Assembly (NCBI GenBank): GCA_937981955.1
Contig: CALJNA010000012.1
Coordinates: 1-64,000, forward strand
Source: an uncultured Granulosicoccaceae bacterium
GTDB taxonomy: Bacteria; Pseudomonadota; Gammaproteobacteria; Granulosicoccales; Granulosicoccaceae
Direction: 5' to 3'
DNA: 64,000 nt
Shown here: piece after piece, positions 8,171-16,753 of the stretch
Layout: every line of letters starts with the position of its first letter
Position numbering within the stretch: the first letter of the stretch is position 1
Made by a program: the position numbers and the translations under genes
Notes under the pieces: model-generated
Seen by the model: only the letters and a program-made list of their open reading frames with translations
Database searches by the model: none
What the model was told of the DNA's origin: nothing

Positions 8171-8772
8171 TACTGCAATCCTGTCAATGTGACTGATAAT
8201 GGAACCCCACCTTCACCGGATGAGCTACTACCGCCGCTACTGGCCGCACCCACCACTGCGCCAACAAGTACTACACCCAGTGCAACTTGCCACCAACGTA
8301 CGCCACCGCTAGTTGCCGGTGTATCTGCTACAACAGCAGGCGCAGTACTTATAACGGTTTTGTTTCCGATGAGTACTCTTGTATACGGGTCGAATGCATA
8401 ACCTTCCACAGTTCGGTTACCACCCTCGTCACGTGCCTGAACGTAATATTGAATCGCACGCAAGTCAGTAGGGTCGGTTTCAATGGATACGGTGTAGTAG
8501 CCACTGTCTGCAATAGCTGACATCGGTACTGGTGTGAAGGCTTGTTGTCCTTCTCGACGATAGTAGAGGATGACATCTTTAATAATGCGATTGTCTGCAA
8601 CCTGCGCAGTAAACACCTGTGTTTGCTCCGCCTCGGCTTCCGCCACTGCTTCCAGCTCAATCACGGGCGAGCGCGTATCTGGCGAACTTTGAGCCAGAGT
8701 CAGGGTCGCATGGGTAAGCGATAGCGACAACGCCAGTATTGTGGCAATGAGTTTGTTGAGTGAACCGATCAT
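8170..8772 (-). CDS. Exported protein with Fn3/Ig-like domain and C-terminal membrane segment
   Basis: About 200 residues from the ATG at 8770-8772: a signal peptide (LNKLIATILALSLSLTHA), a beta-sandwich-like domain with YYRREGQQAFTPVPM, GYYTVSIETD and IQYYVQARDEGGNRT, and near the C terminus one hydrophobic helix (WWQVALGVVLVGAVVGAA) followed by a Ser/Gly-rich end. The frame runs open to 9000, but the upstream part contains no plausible start and overlaps the divergent amidohydrolase gene. ATG 8791-8793 is an alternative start; 8772 has GAGAAG upstream and gives a clean signal peptide. Domains of this kind occur with FecR-type or surface-sensing proteins, but no FecR motif was recognised. 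It is coupled by a one-base overlap to the CBM9-like lipoprotein. Function unknown. Confidence 0.65.
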   Translation of the reverse strand: MIGSLNKLIATILALSLSLTHATLTLAQSSPDTRSPVIELEAVAEAEAEQTQVFTAQVADNRIIKDVILYYRREGQQAFTPVPMSAIADSGYYTVSIETDPTDLRAIQYYVQARDEGGNRTVEGYAFDPYTRVLIGNKTVISTAPAVVADTPATSGGVRWWQVALGVVLVGAVVGAASSGGSSSSGEGGVPLSVTLTGLQ

Positions 8773-8907
8773 GGTGATGGACTTCTCAGGCATGTCATAT
8801 ATTAATATGGATTGGACTAGTATAAGTGAGCTGCCCGGGCTTGCCGTGAACCTCGCAACGTATCGCGCATACCATTTAGTTATGTTCGTCGAAAAAACCA
8901 AAAAACC
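8773..8907. promoter_or_regulatory. Divergent promoter region
   Basis: About 135 bases between the divergently transcribed Fn3-like membrane protein and the amidohydrolase. The A+T-rich dyad ATATTAATAT (8797-8806) is the most promoter-like element. No conventional -35/-10 pair was assigned with confidence. Confidence 0.35.
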
Positions 8908-10608
8908 TTGAAACGTCACGCAATTGTGTCTTTGCTGGTATTGCTGCTTATCTTGGCGGGAGTGCGAACTGTGCCCACGCAGGCCTTTATCAACGGCCAC
9001 ATCATTACCATGGATGGCAATAGTCGTGTAGTGGAGGCCATGCTGGTGCGAGATGGTCGACTTGAAGATTTGGGTACTAATCGCGCCATAGGTGACAAAA
9101 TTACATCGTCTGTTCGTGTGATTGACTTAGGCGGGCGTACTGTATTGCCGGGCTTTATCGATGCCCATAGTCATTTTCCGGTACCGGGTGTCAGGCAGGT
9201 CAGTGTCGATTTGTCGCCACCACCTGTGGGTACGACCGACACTATTGAGGTGTTGTTAAATAAAATTGCTGCTCAGGTAAAACTGCAAAGTAGTGACGAC
9301 TGGCTACTTGGGTTCAACTATGACAATACCGTGTTGGCCAACGGCGAGCATCCTACACGCAAACAATTGGACTCTGTTGCACCTGATCATCCTGTTTACC
9401 TTTGGCACAACTCGGGGCATATGGGTGTCGCAAACTCACGTGCATTAGCGTTGTTATCGATTGATGAGTCAACTGCACCTGCGAGTAATATGTTGTTGGG
9501 TCGGAATAGCGAAACCGGCCAGTTAAATGGCTTGTTACAGGAAACTGCCGCTCCATCACTGGCTACCATCGTTGGAAAATTTTCATGGCTTACACAGTTT
9601 CGCATTTTGACTGAAGCGAGAGATGCGTATCTCGCTCAGGGTGTGACCACAGTTCAGAATGGATATGCCGGACTAAACATGATGCGGGTTTTGAAAGCCG
9701 CCACCATAACAGGCTTAGTCCCACAACGAGTAGTTGTCTGGCCGGCGCGTGATAAAAAAGGTGTGGAACAAGTCTTTAGTGCAATGCAACATGAAACCAT
9801 CGAATCTGATTTTAAATTTAAAAACGGCGCGATCAAATTTCTTGTTGATGGCAGCCCTCAGGGGTTAACGGCATTCCTCAGCAAGCCGTTTTTTAATCCA
9901 AAAGCTCACCCAAAGCATTTTCGTGGTATTGCGCTAATCGATCAGGACTCACTGACTTCACTGGTGAGACGCTACCATGCAAATGGCTATCAAATTGCAC
10001 TGCATGGCAACGGCGATCAAGCAATCGAATATATAATCAATGCTGTTGAGGCGGCGCAAACTGAATACCCGCGCGATGATGCACGTCATATCATCGTTCA
10101 TGCTCAAACCATAAGAAAAGATCAACTGGCGCGGCTTAACGCAGTTGGCCTGACACCAAGCTTTTTTAATTCTCATACGTTCTACTGGGGTGACTGGCAC
10201 AGACAGATATCACTCGGACCTGATAGAGCTGCGAGTATCAGCCCCACAGGCTGGGCCAGTGAACTCGGTGTGCGGTTCACCTTGCATAGTGATGCACCGG
10301 TAACTCCAATAAATCCAATGCAGATGCTGTGGAGTGCGACTAAAAGACAAACGTCAAGCGGATTCGAACTGGGTGCTGAGCAACAAATAGACATGGATAC
10401 GGCTCTAAGGGCAATCACCATCGATGCGGCCTGGCAAAACCATATTGATGAGGCGGTTGGTTCGCTTGAAACAGGCAAGCAGGCCGACTTCGTTGTGCTG
10501 TCGGACAATCCGTACGAGGCTGACGATGTACGCTTGATTGAGGTAGTGGCTACTTATATTGCGGGCGTAAAGCACTACGGTGCTGCCAGAGGGTTCGTAA
10601 GCGAATAA
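8908..10608 (+). CDS. YtcJ-type amidohydrolase, membrane-anchored or exported
   Basis: A 566-residue member of the amidohydrolase superfamily (amidohydrolase 3, YtcJ/LAF3 group). Residues 5-22 are hydrophobic, suggesting export or a membrane anchor. The metal-site pieces are present in order: GFIDAHSHF near residue 87, a Lys in GAIKFLVDGSP, HGNGDQA, the HAQ segment and LHSDAPVTP with the final aspartate. It should hydrolyse an amide or similar C-N bond of a small molecule; the substrate cannot be read from sequence. The start is TTG at 8908, chosen because the signal-like helix begins there, though no good Shine-Dalgarno is seen. It ends about 80 bases before the carnitine operon on the same strand; shared transcription is possible, but the gap contains its own repeats. 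Confidence 0.8.
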   Translation: MKRHAIVSLLVLLLILAGVRTVPTQAFINGHIITMDGNSRVVEAMLVRDGRLEDLGTNRAIGDKITSSVRVIDLGGRTVLPGFIDAHSHFPVPGVRQVSVDLSPPPVGTTDTIEVLLNKIAAQVKLQSSDDWLLGFNYDNTVLANGEHPTRKQLDSVAPDHPVYLWHNSGHMGVANSRALALLSIDESTAPASNMLLGRNSETGQLNGLLQETAAPSLATIVGKFSWLTQFRILTEARDAYLAQGVTTVQNGYAGLNMMRVLKAATITGLVPQRVVVWPARDKKGVEQVFSAMQHETIESDFKFKNGAIKFLVDGSPQGLTAFLSKPFFNPKAHPKHFRGIALIDQDSLTSLVRRYHANGYQIALHGNGDQAIEYIINAVEAAQTEYPRDDARHIIVHAQTIRKDQLARLNAVGLTPSFFNSHTFYWGDWHRQISLGPDRAASISPTGWASELGVRFTLHSDAPVTPINPMQMLWSATKRQTSSGFELGAEQQIDMDTALRAITIDAAWQNHIDEAVGSLETGKQADFVVLSDNPYEADDVRLIEVVATYIAGVKHYGAARGFVSE

Positions 10609-10689
10609 AAGTGTCGTGCAGATTATCGTGCACGGTCCTATTAAAGTGGTATGTTCTGTCCATTGATCAGCACTCAAAGAAGTCGTGAT
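10609..10689 (+). promoter_or_regulatory. Leader of carnitine operon with TCGTGCA direct repeat
   Basis: TCGTGCA occurs at 10614-10620 and again at 10626-10632, twelve bases apart, and the second copy lies in the palindrome CGTGCACG (10627-10634). This is the only notable structure before the operon and is a candidate operator. No regulator gene is adjacent. Confidence 0.3.
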
Positions 10690-11601
10690 ATGCCACTGAA
10701 CATGAACAAAGACGTTTTTATCACCTGTGCTGTCACCGGGTCGGGTGGCACTCAGAACAAGTCATCCGAAGTTCCACGTAGCCCGGAGCAAATTGCTGAC
10801 AGTGCTATCGCCGCCGTAAAAGCAGGTGCCGCAGTGGTGCATTGTCACGTCAGAGAACCCGAGACGGGTGCACCTTCGCGCAATCTTGATTACTATCGTG
10901 AAGTTACTGACCGGATTCGATCTGCAGATGTCGACTGCGTACTTAATCTAACTGCTGGCATGGGTGGTGATCTTGTGCTTGGTGGCATTGAGAATCCGCT
11001 TCCGGCTGATTCAAACGCGACTGATATGGCCGGTGCTACTGAACGACTTGCCCATGTTGCTCAATGTTTGCCGGAGATCTGCACACTCGATTGCGGCACA
11101 ATGAATTTTGCTGAAGCAGATTACGTCATGGTCAATACGCCGGGTATGTTGCGTGAAATGGCCAGACAAATAAAAGCGCTGGGCGTGCGTCCTGAAATTG
11201 AAGCGTTCGATACCGGGCACCTGTGGTTTGCCAAACAACTCGTAGAAGAGGGCTTGATTGAAGACCCAGTTCTGATTCAGCTTTGCATGGGTATTCCATG
11301 GGGTGCGCCAGACGACATGAATACCTTAATGGCCATGGTGAACAACGTACCTGACAACTGGATTTATTCAGCCTTCTCCATTGGACAAAACGAAATGCCC
11401 TATGTGGCCGCATCTGTTTTGAGCGGTGGTAACGTGCGAGTCGGTCTTGAAGACAATCTGTATCTGGAAAAAGGGGTGTTTGCTAACAATGCCCAATTGG
11501 TTGAACGAGCAGCGAATATCATTACCGGCATGGGTGCCAATGTCATTGGGCCCGAACAAGTTCGAAAAAATCTCAAGCTAACCAAGCGCGCACCTGTATG
11601 A
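10690..11601 (+). CDS. Beta-keto acid cleavage enzyme, probable 3-dehydrocarnitine:acetyl-CoA trimethylamine-acyl transferase
   Basis: A 303-residue BKACE (DUF849) enzyme. These zinc TIM-barrel proteins condense a beta-keto acid with acetyl-CoA and split it into acetoacetate and a new acyl-CoA. The zinc histidines sit in VVHCHVREPETG and the C-terminal LYLEKGVFANNAQLVERA is typical. The next gene is a carnitine dehydrogenase that overlaps it by four bases, so the substrate is most likely 3-dehydrocarnitine, giving glycine betainyl-CoA and acetoacetate. The start was set at ATG 10690 (MPLNMNKDVFITCAVTGSGG), since family members begin just before the ITCAVTG strand; ATG 10651 and ATG 10702 are alternatives. 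First gene of a five-gene operon. BKACE activity is confident; the substrate is from context. Confidence 0.85.
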   Translation: MPLNMNKDVFITCAVTGSGGTQNKSSEVPRSPEQIADSAIAAVKAGAAVVHCHVREPETGAPSRNLDYYREVTDRIRSADVDCVLNLTAGMGGDLVLGGIENPLPADSNATDMAGATERLAHVAQCLPEICTLDCGTMNFAEADYVMVNTPGMLREMARQIKALGVRPEIEAFDTGHLWFAKQLVEEGLIEDPVLIQLCMGIPWGAPDDMNTLMAMVNNVPDNWIYSAFSIGQNEMPYVAASVLSGGNVRVGLEDNLYLEKGVFANNAQLVERAANIITGMGANVIGPEQVRKNLKLTKRAPV

Positions 11602-12635
11602 GTACGCCTGTCGCAGCTGACGCACAAAACAAAGTGGCTGCCATCATCGGTGGTGGTGTGATCGGTGGTGGATGGGTTGCTCGTTTTCTTCTGCACGGAT
11701 GGCGTGTTCAGGTTTACGACCAAGACCTTTCCGCAAAAAACAAAATTAAAGCGGTGCTTGAAAATGCGCGAGCCTCTTTACCAAAACTATGCGCTGATGC
11801 TATGCCAGCCGAGGGTGAGCTGATCTTCTGCGATAGTATTGCCCTGGCCGTTACCGGAGCAATCTGGATTCAGGAAAGTGTGCCTGAACGTCTCGATATT
11901 AAACAAACAGTATTTGATGAAATAGAAACGTCAGCCTCGACCGACGCCATTATCGGTAGTTCAACCAGTGGCTTCATGCCCTCAGAATTAAAAAGCGGGC
12001 GCAAACATCCTGATCGTTTTTTCGTTGCTCATCCTTTCAATCCGGTATACCTGTTACCGCTGGTCGAACTCGTCCCAGGAGAGCAAGTCAATGCCGACAA
12101 ACTGAATCATGCCCAGAACATTCTTGAAGCCATTGGTATGAAGCCATTGCACGTGCGCGCAGAGATGCCCGCTCACATCGCTGATCGATTTTTGGAAGCG
12201 GTTTGGCGAGAGGCATTGTGGATGATTAAAGAAGATCAGGCCACTACGCAGGAGATTGATGATGCGATTCGCTACGGGTTTGGATTACGTTGGGCACAGA
12301 TGGGGTTATTTGAAACCTACCGAATCGCTGGCGGGGAAGCCGGTATGGCGCACTTCATCGCTCAGTTCGGACCTTGTCTGGAATGGCCTTGGACAAAGCT
12401 TATGGATGTACCGGAGCTGACCGATGAACTGGTCGAAAAAATTGCATCTCAGTCTGATGCGCAATCTGGTCAGCATTCTATACGCGAACTGGAACGCATC
12501 CGCGACAACAATCTGGTGGATATCTTGTGTGCCCAGAAAAATCGTAACTGGGGTGCAGGCGAGTTACTGAACAAACACGATAAAAGACTGGCCGAATTAA
12601 AAGCGGCTGGTAACCAACAGAGTGCTGCCGAATAA
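11598..12635 (+). CDS. lcdH: L-carnitine 3-dehydrogenase
   Basis: A 345-residue NAD-dependent dehydrogenase of the 3-hydroxyacyl-CoA dehydrogenase fold. A Rossmann motif GGGVIGGGW lies near residue 18, followed by the active-site segment FFVAHPFNPVYLLPLVELV and a C-terminal dimerisation domain. Carnitine dehydrogenases oxidise free L-carnitine to 3-dehydrocarnitine, unlike the FadB/PaaH type that acts on CoA esters. The HPFNPVYLLPLVE signature and the neighbouring BKACE gene favour carnitine. The start overlaps the BKACE stop (ATGA) and the stop overlaps the next start (TAATG), so translation is tightly coupled. No acyl-CoA thioesterase domain is fused at the C terminus, although some homologues carry one. 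Confidence 0.87.
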   Translation: MSTPVAADAQNKVAAIIGGGVIGGGWVARFLLHGWRVQVYDQDLSAKNKIKAVLENARASLPKLCADAMPAEGELIFCDSIALAVTGAIWIQESVPERLDIKQTVFDEIETSASTDAIIGSSTSGFMPSELKSGRKHPDRFFVAHPFNPVYLLPLVELVPGEQVNADKLNHAQNILEAIGMKPLHVRAEMPAHIADRFLEAVWREALWMIKEDQATTQEIDDAIRYGFGLRWAQMGLFETYRIAGGEAGMAHFIAQFGPCLEWPWTKLMDVPELTDELVEKIASQSDAQSGQHSIRELERIRDNNLVDILCAQKNRNWGAGELLNKHDKRLAELKAAGNQQSAAE

Positions 12636-13795
12636 TGGACTTTGCTTTAAACGAAGAACAACAGCTGATTGTTGATACTGTCCGATCTTTTGTTGAGAAT
12701 GAAATCTATCCACACGAGGCAGAAGTAGAGCGCACCGGTGAAGTTCCCGATTCTGTTGCGGCCGACATACAGAAAAAGTGTATAGACAGCGGATTCTATG
12801 CGGCCAATATGCCCGAGTCTGTTGGCGGTGGCGGACTAAGTTTGCTCGATTTTACTTTGCTTGAGCGTGAACTCGGACGCGGTTCAATGGCGCTAACCCA
12901 TTTTTTCGGCAGGCCTTCGGGCATTTTATTGGGTTGTAACGAGCAGCAAAAAGAAAAGTACTTACTGCCCTCGGTTCGCGGTGAACGTCACGATGCGCTG
13001 GCCATGACCGAACCTAATGCCGGTTCTGATGTACGTGGCATGCAATGCCAGGCACGCCAAGACGGTGATGACTGGATTGTGAATGGCACAAAACATTTTA
13101 TATCGCATGCGAATGTTGCTGACTTCGTCATTGTCTTTATCGCCACGGGTACCGAGACCACCAGTCGTGGGGACAAGAAATTGATCAGCTGCTTTCTGGT
13201 GGATCGTGGCACACCGGGGTTCGAGATTTTGCCCGGTTACGAATCGGTATCGCACCGAGGATATAAAAACTGCATATTGTCGTTTAAAGACTGTCGATTG
13301 TCCTCAAGTCAAATACTTGGTGAAGTCCATAAAGGGTTTGATCTTGCAAACGAGTGGTTATATGGCACGCGGCTCACGGTAGCGGCCAATTGCGTCGGGC
13401 GTGCTCGCAGGGTGTTTGAAATGACCTTACCGTATGCTGCAGAGCGGGAGCAGTTCGGACAACCTATTGGTCGCTTTCAGGGCGTCTCTTTTCAACTGGC
13501 TGATTTAATTACGCAGATAGATGCTGCTGACTGGTTGACGTTAAGCGCAGCCTGGCGACTCGATCAAGGTTTGCCTGCTAATCGTGAAATTGCGTCGGCT
13601 AAACTATTTGCCACAGAAACCTTAGCCAAAGTCACTGATACTGCGATTCAAATCTACGGCGGCATGGGACTCATGTCAGACTTGCCGTTGGAGCGATTCT
13701 GGCGAGATGCGCGTGTTGAACGCATATGGGATGGTACATCCGAAATTCAACGGCACATAATCAGTCGTGAGTTACTGCGTCCTTTGGGTGCATAG
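12635..13795 (+). CDS. Acyl-CoA dehydrogenase, probable gamma-butyrobetainyl-CoA dehydrogenase
   Basis: A 386-residue FAD acyl-CoA dehydrogenase with the full family layout: an N-terminal helical domain, the FAD segment ALAMTEPNAGSDVRGM near 120-136, the beta domain with GTKHFISHA, and the C-terminal helices with YGGMGLMSDLPLERFWRDAR. Between caiD and lcdH it most likely oxidises gamma-butyrobetainyl-CoA to crotonobetainyl-CoA and passes electrons to ETF. The position of the canonical catalytic Glu (in YEGT of medium-chain enzymes) reads WDGT here, with Asp366. Asp or an alternative base is known in parts of the superfamily. It starts one base inside the lcdH stop. Family assignment is firm; the substrate is inferred. 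Confidence 0.85.
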   Translation: MDFALNEEQQLIVDTVRSFVENEIYPHEAEVERTGEVPDSVAADIQKKCIDSGFYAANMPESVGGGGLSLLDFTLLERELGRGSMALTHFFGRPSGILLGCNEQQKEKYLLPSVRGERHDALAMTEPNAGSDVRGMQCQARQDGDDWIVNGTKHFISHANVADFVIVFIATGTETTSRGDKKLISCFLVDRGTPGFEILPGYESVSHRGYKNCILSFKDCRLSSSQILGEVHKGFDLANEWLYGTRLTVAANCVGRARRVFEMTLPYAAEREQFGQPIGRFQGVSFQLADLITQIDAADWLTLSAAWRLDQGLPANREIASAKLFATETLAKVTDTAIQIYGGMGLMSDLPLERFWRDARVERIWDGTSEIQRHIISRELLRPLGA

Positions 13796-13808
13796 GTGAG
13801 CGCGTAAC

Positions 13809-15920
13809 ATGACGCGAGCTATCACACATGGCGTTGCCCTGCGAAGACTGGTACAGCCAAAGAGCATTGCGGTTTTTGGTGGTAGCTGGGCCATCAGTGT
13901 AATAGAGCAATGCCAAAAAATGGGTTACACCGGTGAACTCTGGCCAGTACATCCGACGAAAAAAACGATTTGTGGTCTTCGCTGTTACACCTCAATCGAC
14001 TCACTACCTTCAGTACCCGATGCCAGTTTCCTCGGCGTGAACCGCAACGAAACGATCAAATTGGTTGCTCAGTTATCCAATGCCAATGCTGGCGGTGCGG
14101 TCTGTTTTGCCTCAGGTTTTAGTGAAGCGGTTGAAGAAGATGCTAACGCCGCAGCACTTGAACAAGCTTTGCTTGATGCGGCCGGAGACATGCCAATACT
14201 CGGTCCTAATTGTTATGGTTTCATTAACTGTGTTGATAAAGCCTTGCTTTGGCCTGATCAACACGGTGCTGTTGCTGTTGAGCGTGGAGTTGCGTTAGTA
14301 ACGCAGTCATCGAATATTGCGATTAACCTGACGATGCAAACGCGCGGGCTCCCTATTGCCTACGTGTTCACTGCCGGCAATCAAACTCAGGTATCAGTCG
14401 CTCAATTGGCAATAACAGCGTTGGACGATGAACGAGTCACAGCTGTTGGCTTACATATCGAAGGGTTTGGTGACATTCGTGAGTTTGAGCAATTGGGTCG
14501 GCATGCAGCAAAGCTGGGAAAAAGAATAGTAGCGCTGAAAGTAGGGAAAACTGCAGCTGCGCAGCTCGCACTAAAATCTCATACCAGTTCACTGGCAGGC
14601 AGCGATGCAGCAGCAGACGCCTTTTTATCCCGTATAGGTATTACACGTGTGCATAGCTTGTCGGTGTTTCTTGAGACACTCAAGATTAATCATGTTAGTG
14701 GAGGGCTGAACGGCACTAATATGCTCTCAATGAGTTGTTCGGGTGGAGAAGCCTGTTTAATGGGCGATGCCGCACATGCAAGTGGTGTCAGTGTTCCACC
14801 ATTGAATGAAGACCAGCTAACAGCCTTAAGAGATGCACTGGGTCCGCGGGTAGCGCTTGCTAATCCGCTGGATTATCACACTTACATCTGGAACGACCAC
14901 GATGCATTGAAAGCCATGTTCAGTGGTATGTTGAATTCCAATGCACACATTGCCGTTTTGGTGCTTGATTTCCCACGTACCGATCGATGCAACTATGACA
15001 GTTGGCTCGTGGCTATTGATGCGTTCAAAGTTGCCGGTGCCAACTGGACCGGACAGTTGGCTGTTCTTGCCAGCTTGCCGGAAAATTTGCCTGAGTCAAT
15101 CGCCGTGCAATTGATGAACGATGGCATTGTGCCGCTGACCGGGTTGGATGATGCAATGTGTGGGATAGCTGCCGCAGCTGCCGCTCACTCGGTGTCGGAC
15201 TACACGGATGTACATTTACCGTCGAATCATGTCTTTGTTGAACCTGTCAATATCGTTTCTTTAAGTGAATCGGATGCGAAGTTGTGGTTGTCGAAACAGG
15301 GTATTCACGTACCGGCCAGCACTGAGTTGTCACTGGCTGATATCGTTGATAACAATCAAAGTGATCAGTTTGTTGCTGAGCCGATAAGGCTCAGCTGGCC
15401 AGTTGTCGTCAAAAGTACCGATAGTCTGCATAAGAGCGATACCGGAGGAGTGCAGCTGGGTATTGAATCGTATCCACAATTGCGCTCAGCGCTGGAAACC
15501 ATTGGTAGAGGTGAAGTTTGTCTGATTGAAGAACAAGTCGAATCAGTTATTTGCGAATTGCTGGTTGGTGTTGTGCGCGATCCCGTGCATGGTTTTCTAA
15601 TGACTATAGGTGCAGGTGGTGTGCAAACCGAGCTGTTGCAGGATACCGTAAGTGCGCTTCTGCCTTTGAGTGAGTCATCGTTAACTGATATGCTCAAATC
15701 ACTTCGTTGCTACCCACTAATTGAGGGTTATCGCTCGAAACCAGGCTGCAATCAAGAGCAGTTGATTAAAGCGCTCATGCTAATCCAGAAAGCTGCCCTG
15801 TCTATTGCCGATGATTTGTATGAACTGGAAATGAATCCATTATTGTGTACTGAGCACGAGGCTATCGTGGCAGATGCTATTTTGCGTGTACGATCAGGAT
15901 TGCAACTACCGATAAGTTAA
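13809..15920 (+). CDS. ADP-forming acyl-CoA synthetase (fused alpha/beta), likely for betaine-type acids
   Basis: A 703-residue NDP-forming acyl-CoA ligase. Residues about 10-140 form the CoA-binding domain (KSIAVFGGS, ILGPNCYGFIN). About 150-460 are the two succinyl-CoA-synthetase-like flavodoxin domains, with the phosphohistidine His258 in SHTSSLAG. About 480-703 form the ATP-grasp domain (WPVVVKSTDSLHKSDTGG). The reaction, acid + CoA + ATP to acyl-CoA + ADP + Pi, is reversible. In this operon the acid should be gamma-butyrobetaine, crotonobetaine or carnitine, or, in reverse, glycine betainyl-CoA. Known carnitine pathways use AMP-forming CaiC/BcoC-like ligases, so this is a non-orthologous choice. 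It lies 13 bases after the acyl-CoA dehydrogenase. Confidence 0.85.
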   Translation: MTRAITHGVALRRLVQPKSIAVFGGSWAISVIEQCQKMGYTGELWPVHPTKKTICGLRCYTSIDSLPSVPDASFLGVNRNETIKLVAQLSNANAGGAVCFASGFSEAVEEDANAAALEQALLDAAGDMPILGPNCYGFINCVDKALLWPDQHGAVAVERGVALVTQSSNIAINLTMQTRGLPIAYVFTAGNQTQVSVAQLAITALDDERVTAVGLHIEGFGDIREFEQLGRHAAKLGKRIVALKVGKTAAAQLALKSHTSSLAGSDAAADAFLSRIGITRVHSLSVFLETLKINHVSGGLNGTNMLSMSCSGGEACLMGDAAHASGVSVPPLNEDQLTALRDALGPRVALANPLDYHTYIWNDHDALKAMFSGMLNSNAHIAVLVLDFPRTDRCNYDSWLVAIDAFKVAGANWTGQLAVLASLPENLPESIAVQLMNDGIVPLTGLDDAMCGIAAAAAAHSVSDYTDVHLPSNHVFVEPVNIVSLSESDAKLWLSKQGIHVPASTELSLADIVDNNQSDQFVAEPIRLSWPVVVKSTDSLHKSDTGGVQLGIESYPQLRSALETIGRGEVCLIEEQVESVICELLVGVVRDPVHGFLMTIGAGGVQTELLQDTVSALLPLSESSLTDMLKSLRCYPLIEGYRSKPGCNQEQLIKALMLIQKAALSIADDLYELEMNPLLCTEHEAIVADAILRVRSGLQLPIS

Positions 15921-15958
15921 ACGCATCTAACAGAATAGAATGCGACCGGAACCAAAAA

Positions 15959-16753
15959 ATGACTGAAGAAAATAGCAACTCAATAACGACTCGTAAAGAG
16001 GGCAGCATCCTTGAAATAACGCTGAACCGACCCAAAGCCAATGCAATTGATTTGGAAACGAGCCGCTATATGGGTGAGGTATTCATGTCCTTCCGAGACG
16101 ACCCGGAACTTCGTGTGGCCATTTTAAGAGCCGCTGGCGATCGCTTTTTTTGTGCAGGTTGGGATTTAAAAGCCGCAGCAGAGGGCGATGCTGTCGATGG
16201 CGATTATGGCATCGGTGGTTTTGGTGGTTTACAGGAACTTGGTAATCTGGACAAGCCGGTCATCTGTGCTGTTAATGGTATTTGCTGTGGTGGTGGACTT
16301 GAGCTGGCGTTATCATGCGATCTTATTCTGGCATCGAATACTGCCACGTTTGCACTGCCGGAAATTCGCTCTGGTACCGTGGCAGATGCCGCTTCTGTAA
16401 AATTACCCAAACGCATCCCTTATCACGTAGCCATGGATTTGTTACTCACCGGACGCTGGTTTGATGCAGAGGAGGGGCATCGCTGGGGTTTACTCAAAGA
16501 CGTAGTGGAACCTGCAGAGCTCGACAACAGTGCATGGGAGCTTGCTCGTCATCTTGCATCTGGGCCACCTCTGGTTTATGCGGCAATAAAAGAGGTAGTT
16601 CGCGAAGCTGAAGATATGCGTTTTCAGGATATGTTAAATCGCATAACGAAACGTCAGCTTAGAACCGTTGATCGACTGTATTCATCGGAAGATCAACTCG
16701 AAGGCGCAAAGGCATTTGCTGAAAAACGCGACCCGGTCTGGAAAGGGCGCTAG
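15959..16753 (+). CDS. caiD: Carnitinyl-CoA dehydratase (crotonobetainyl-CoA hydratase) CaiD
   Basis: A 264-residue crotonase. Recalled E. coli CaiD aligns closely: SILEITLNRPKANAID, MGEVFMSFRDDPELRVAI, AGWDLKAAAEGDA, GGFGGL and the C-terminal AFAEKRDPVWKGR. The oxyanion-hole segment is GGGLELALSCDLILAS and the second catalytic loop is FALPEIRSGTVADAAS, where CaiD of enterics has VPDSGG. It interconverts crotonobetainyl-CoA and L-carnitinyl-CoA. Last gene of the carnitine operon, 38 bases after the synthetase gene. It ends back to back with the formyltransferase-like gene on the other strand. CaiD in an operon with a carnitine dehydrogenase implies an oxidative route to betaine, not the anaerobic reduction seen in E. 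coli. Confidence 0.92.
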   Translation: MTEENSNSITTRKEGSILEITLNRPKANAIDLETSRYMGEVFMSFRDDPELRVAILRAAGDRFFCAGWDLKAAAEGDAVDGDYGIGGFGGLQELGNLDKPVICAVNGICCGGGLELALSCDLILASNTATFALPEIRSGTVADAASVKLPKRIPYHVAMDLLLTGRWFDAEEGHRWGLLKDVVEPAELDNSAWELARHLASGPPLVYAAIKEVVREAEDMRFQDMLNRITKRQLRTVDRLYSSEDQLEGAKAFAEKRDPVWKGR

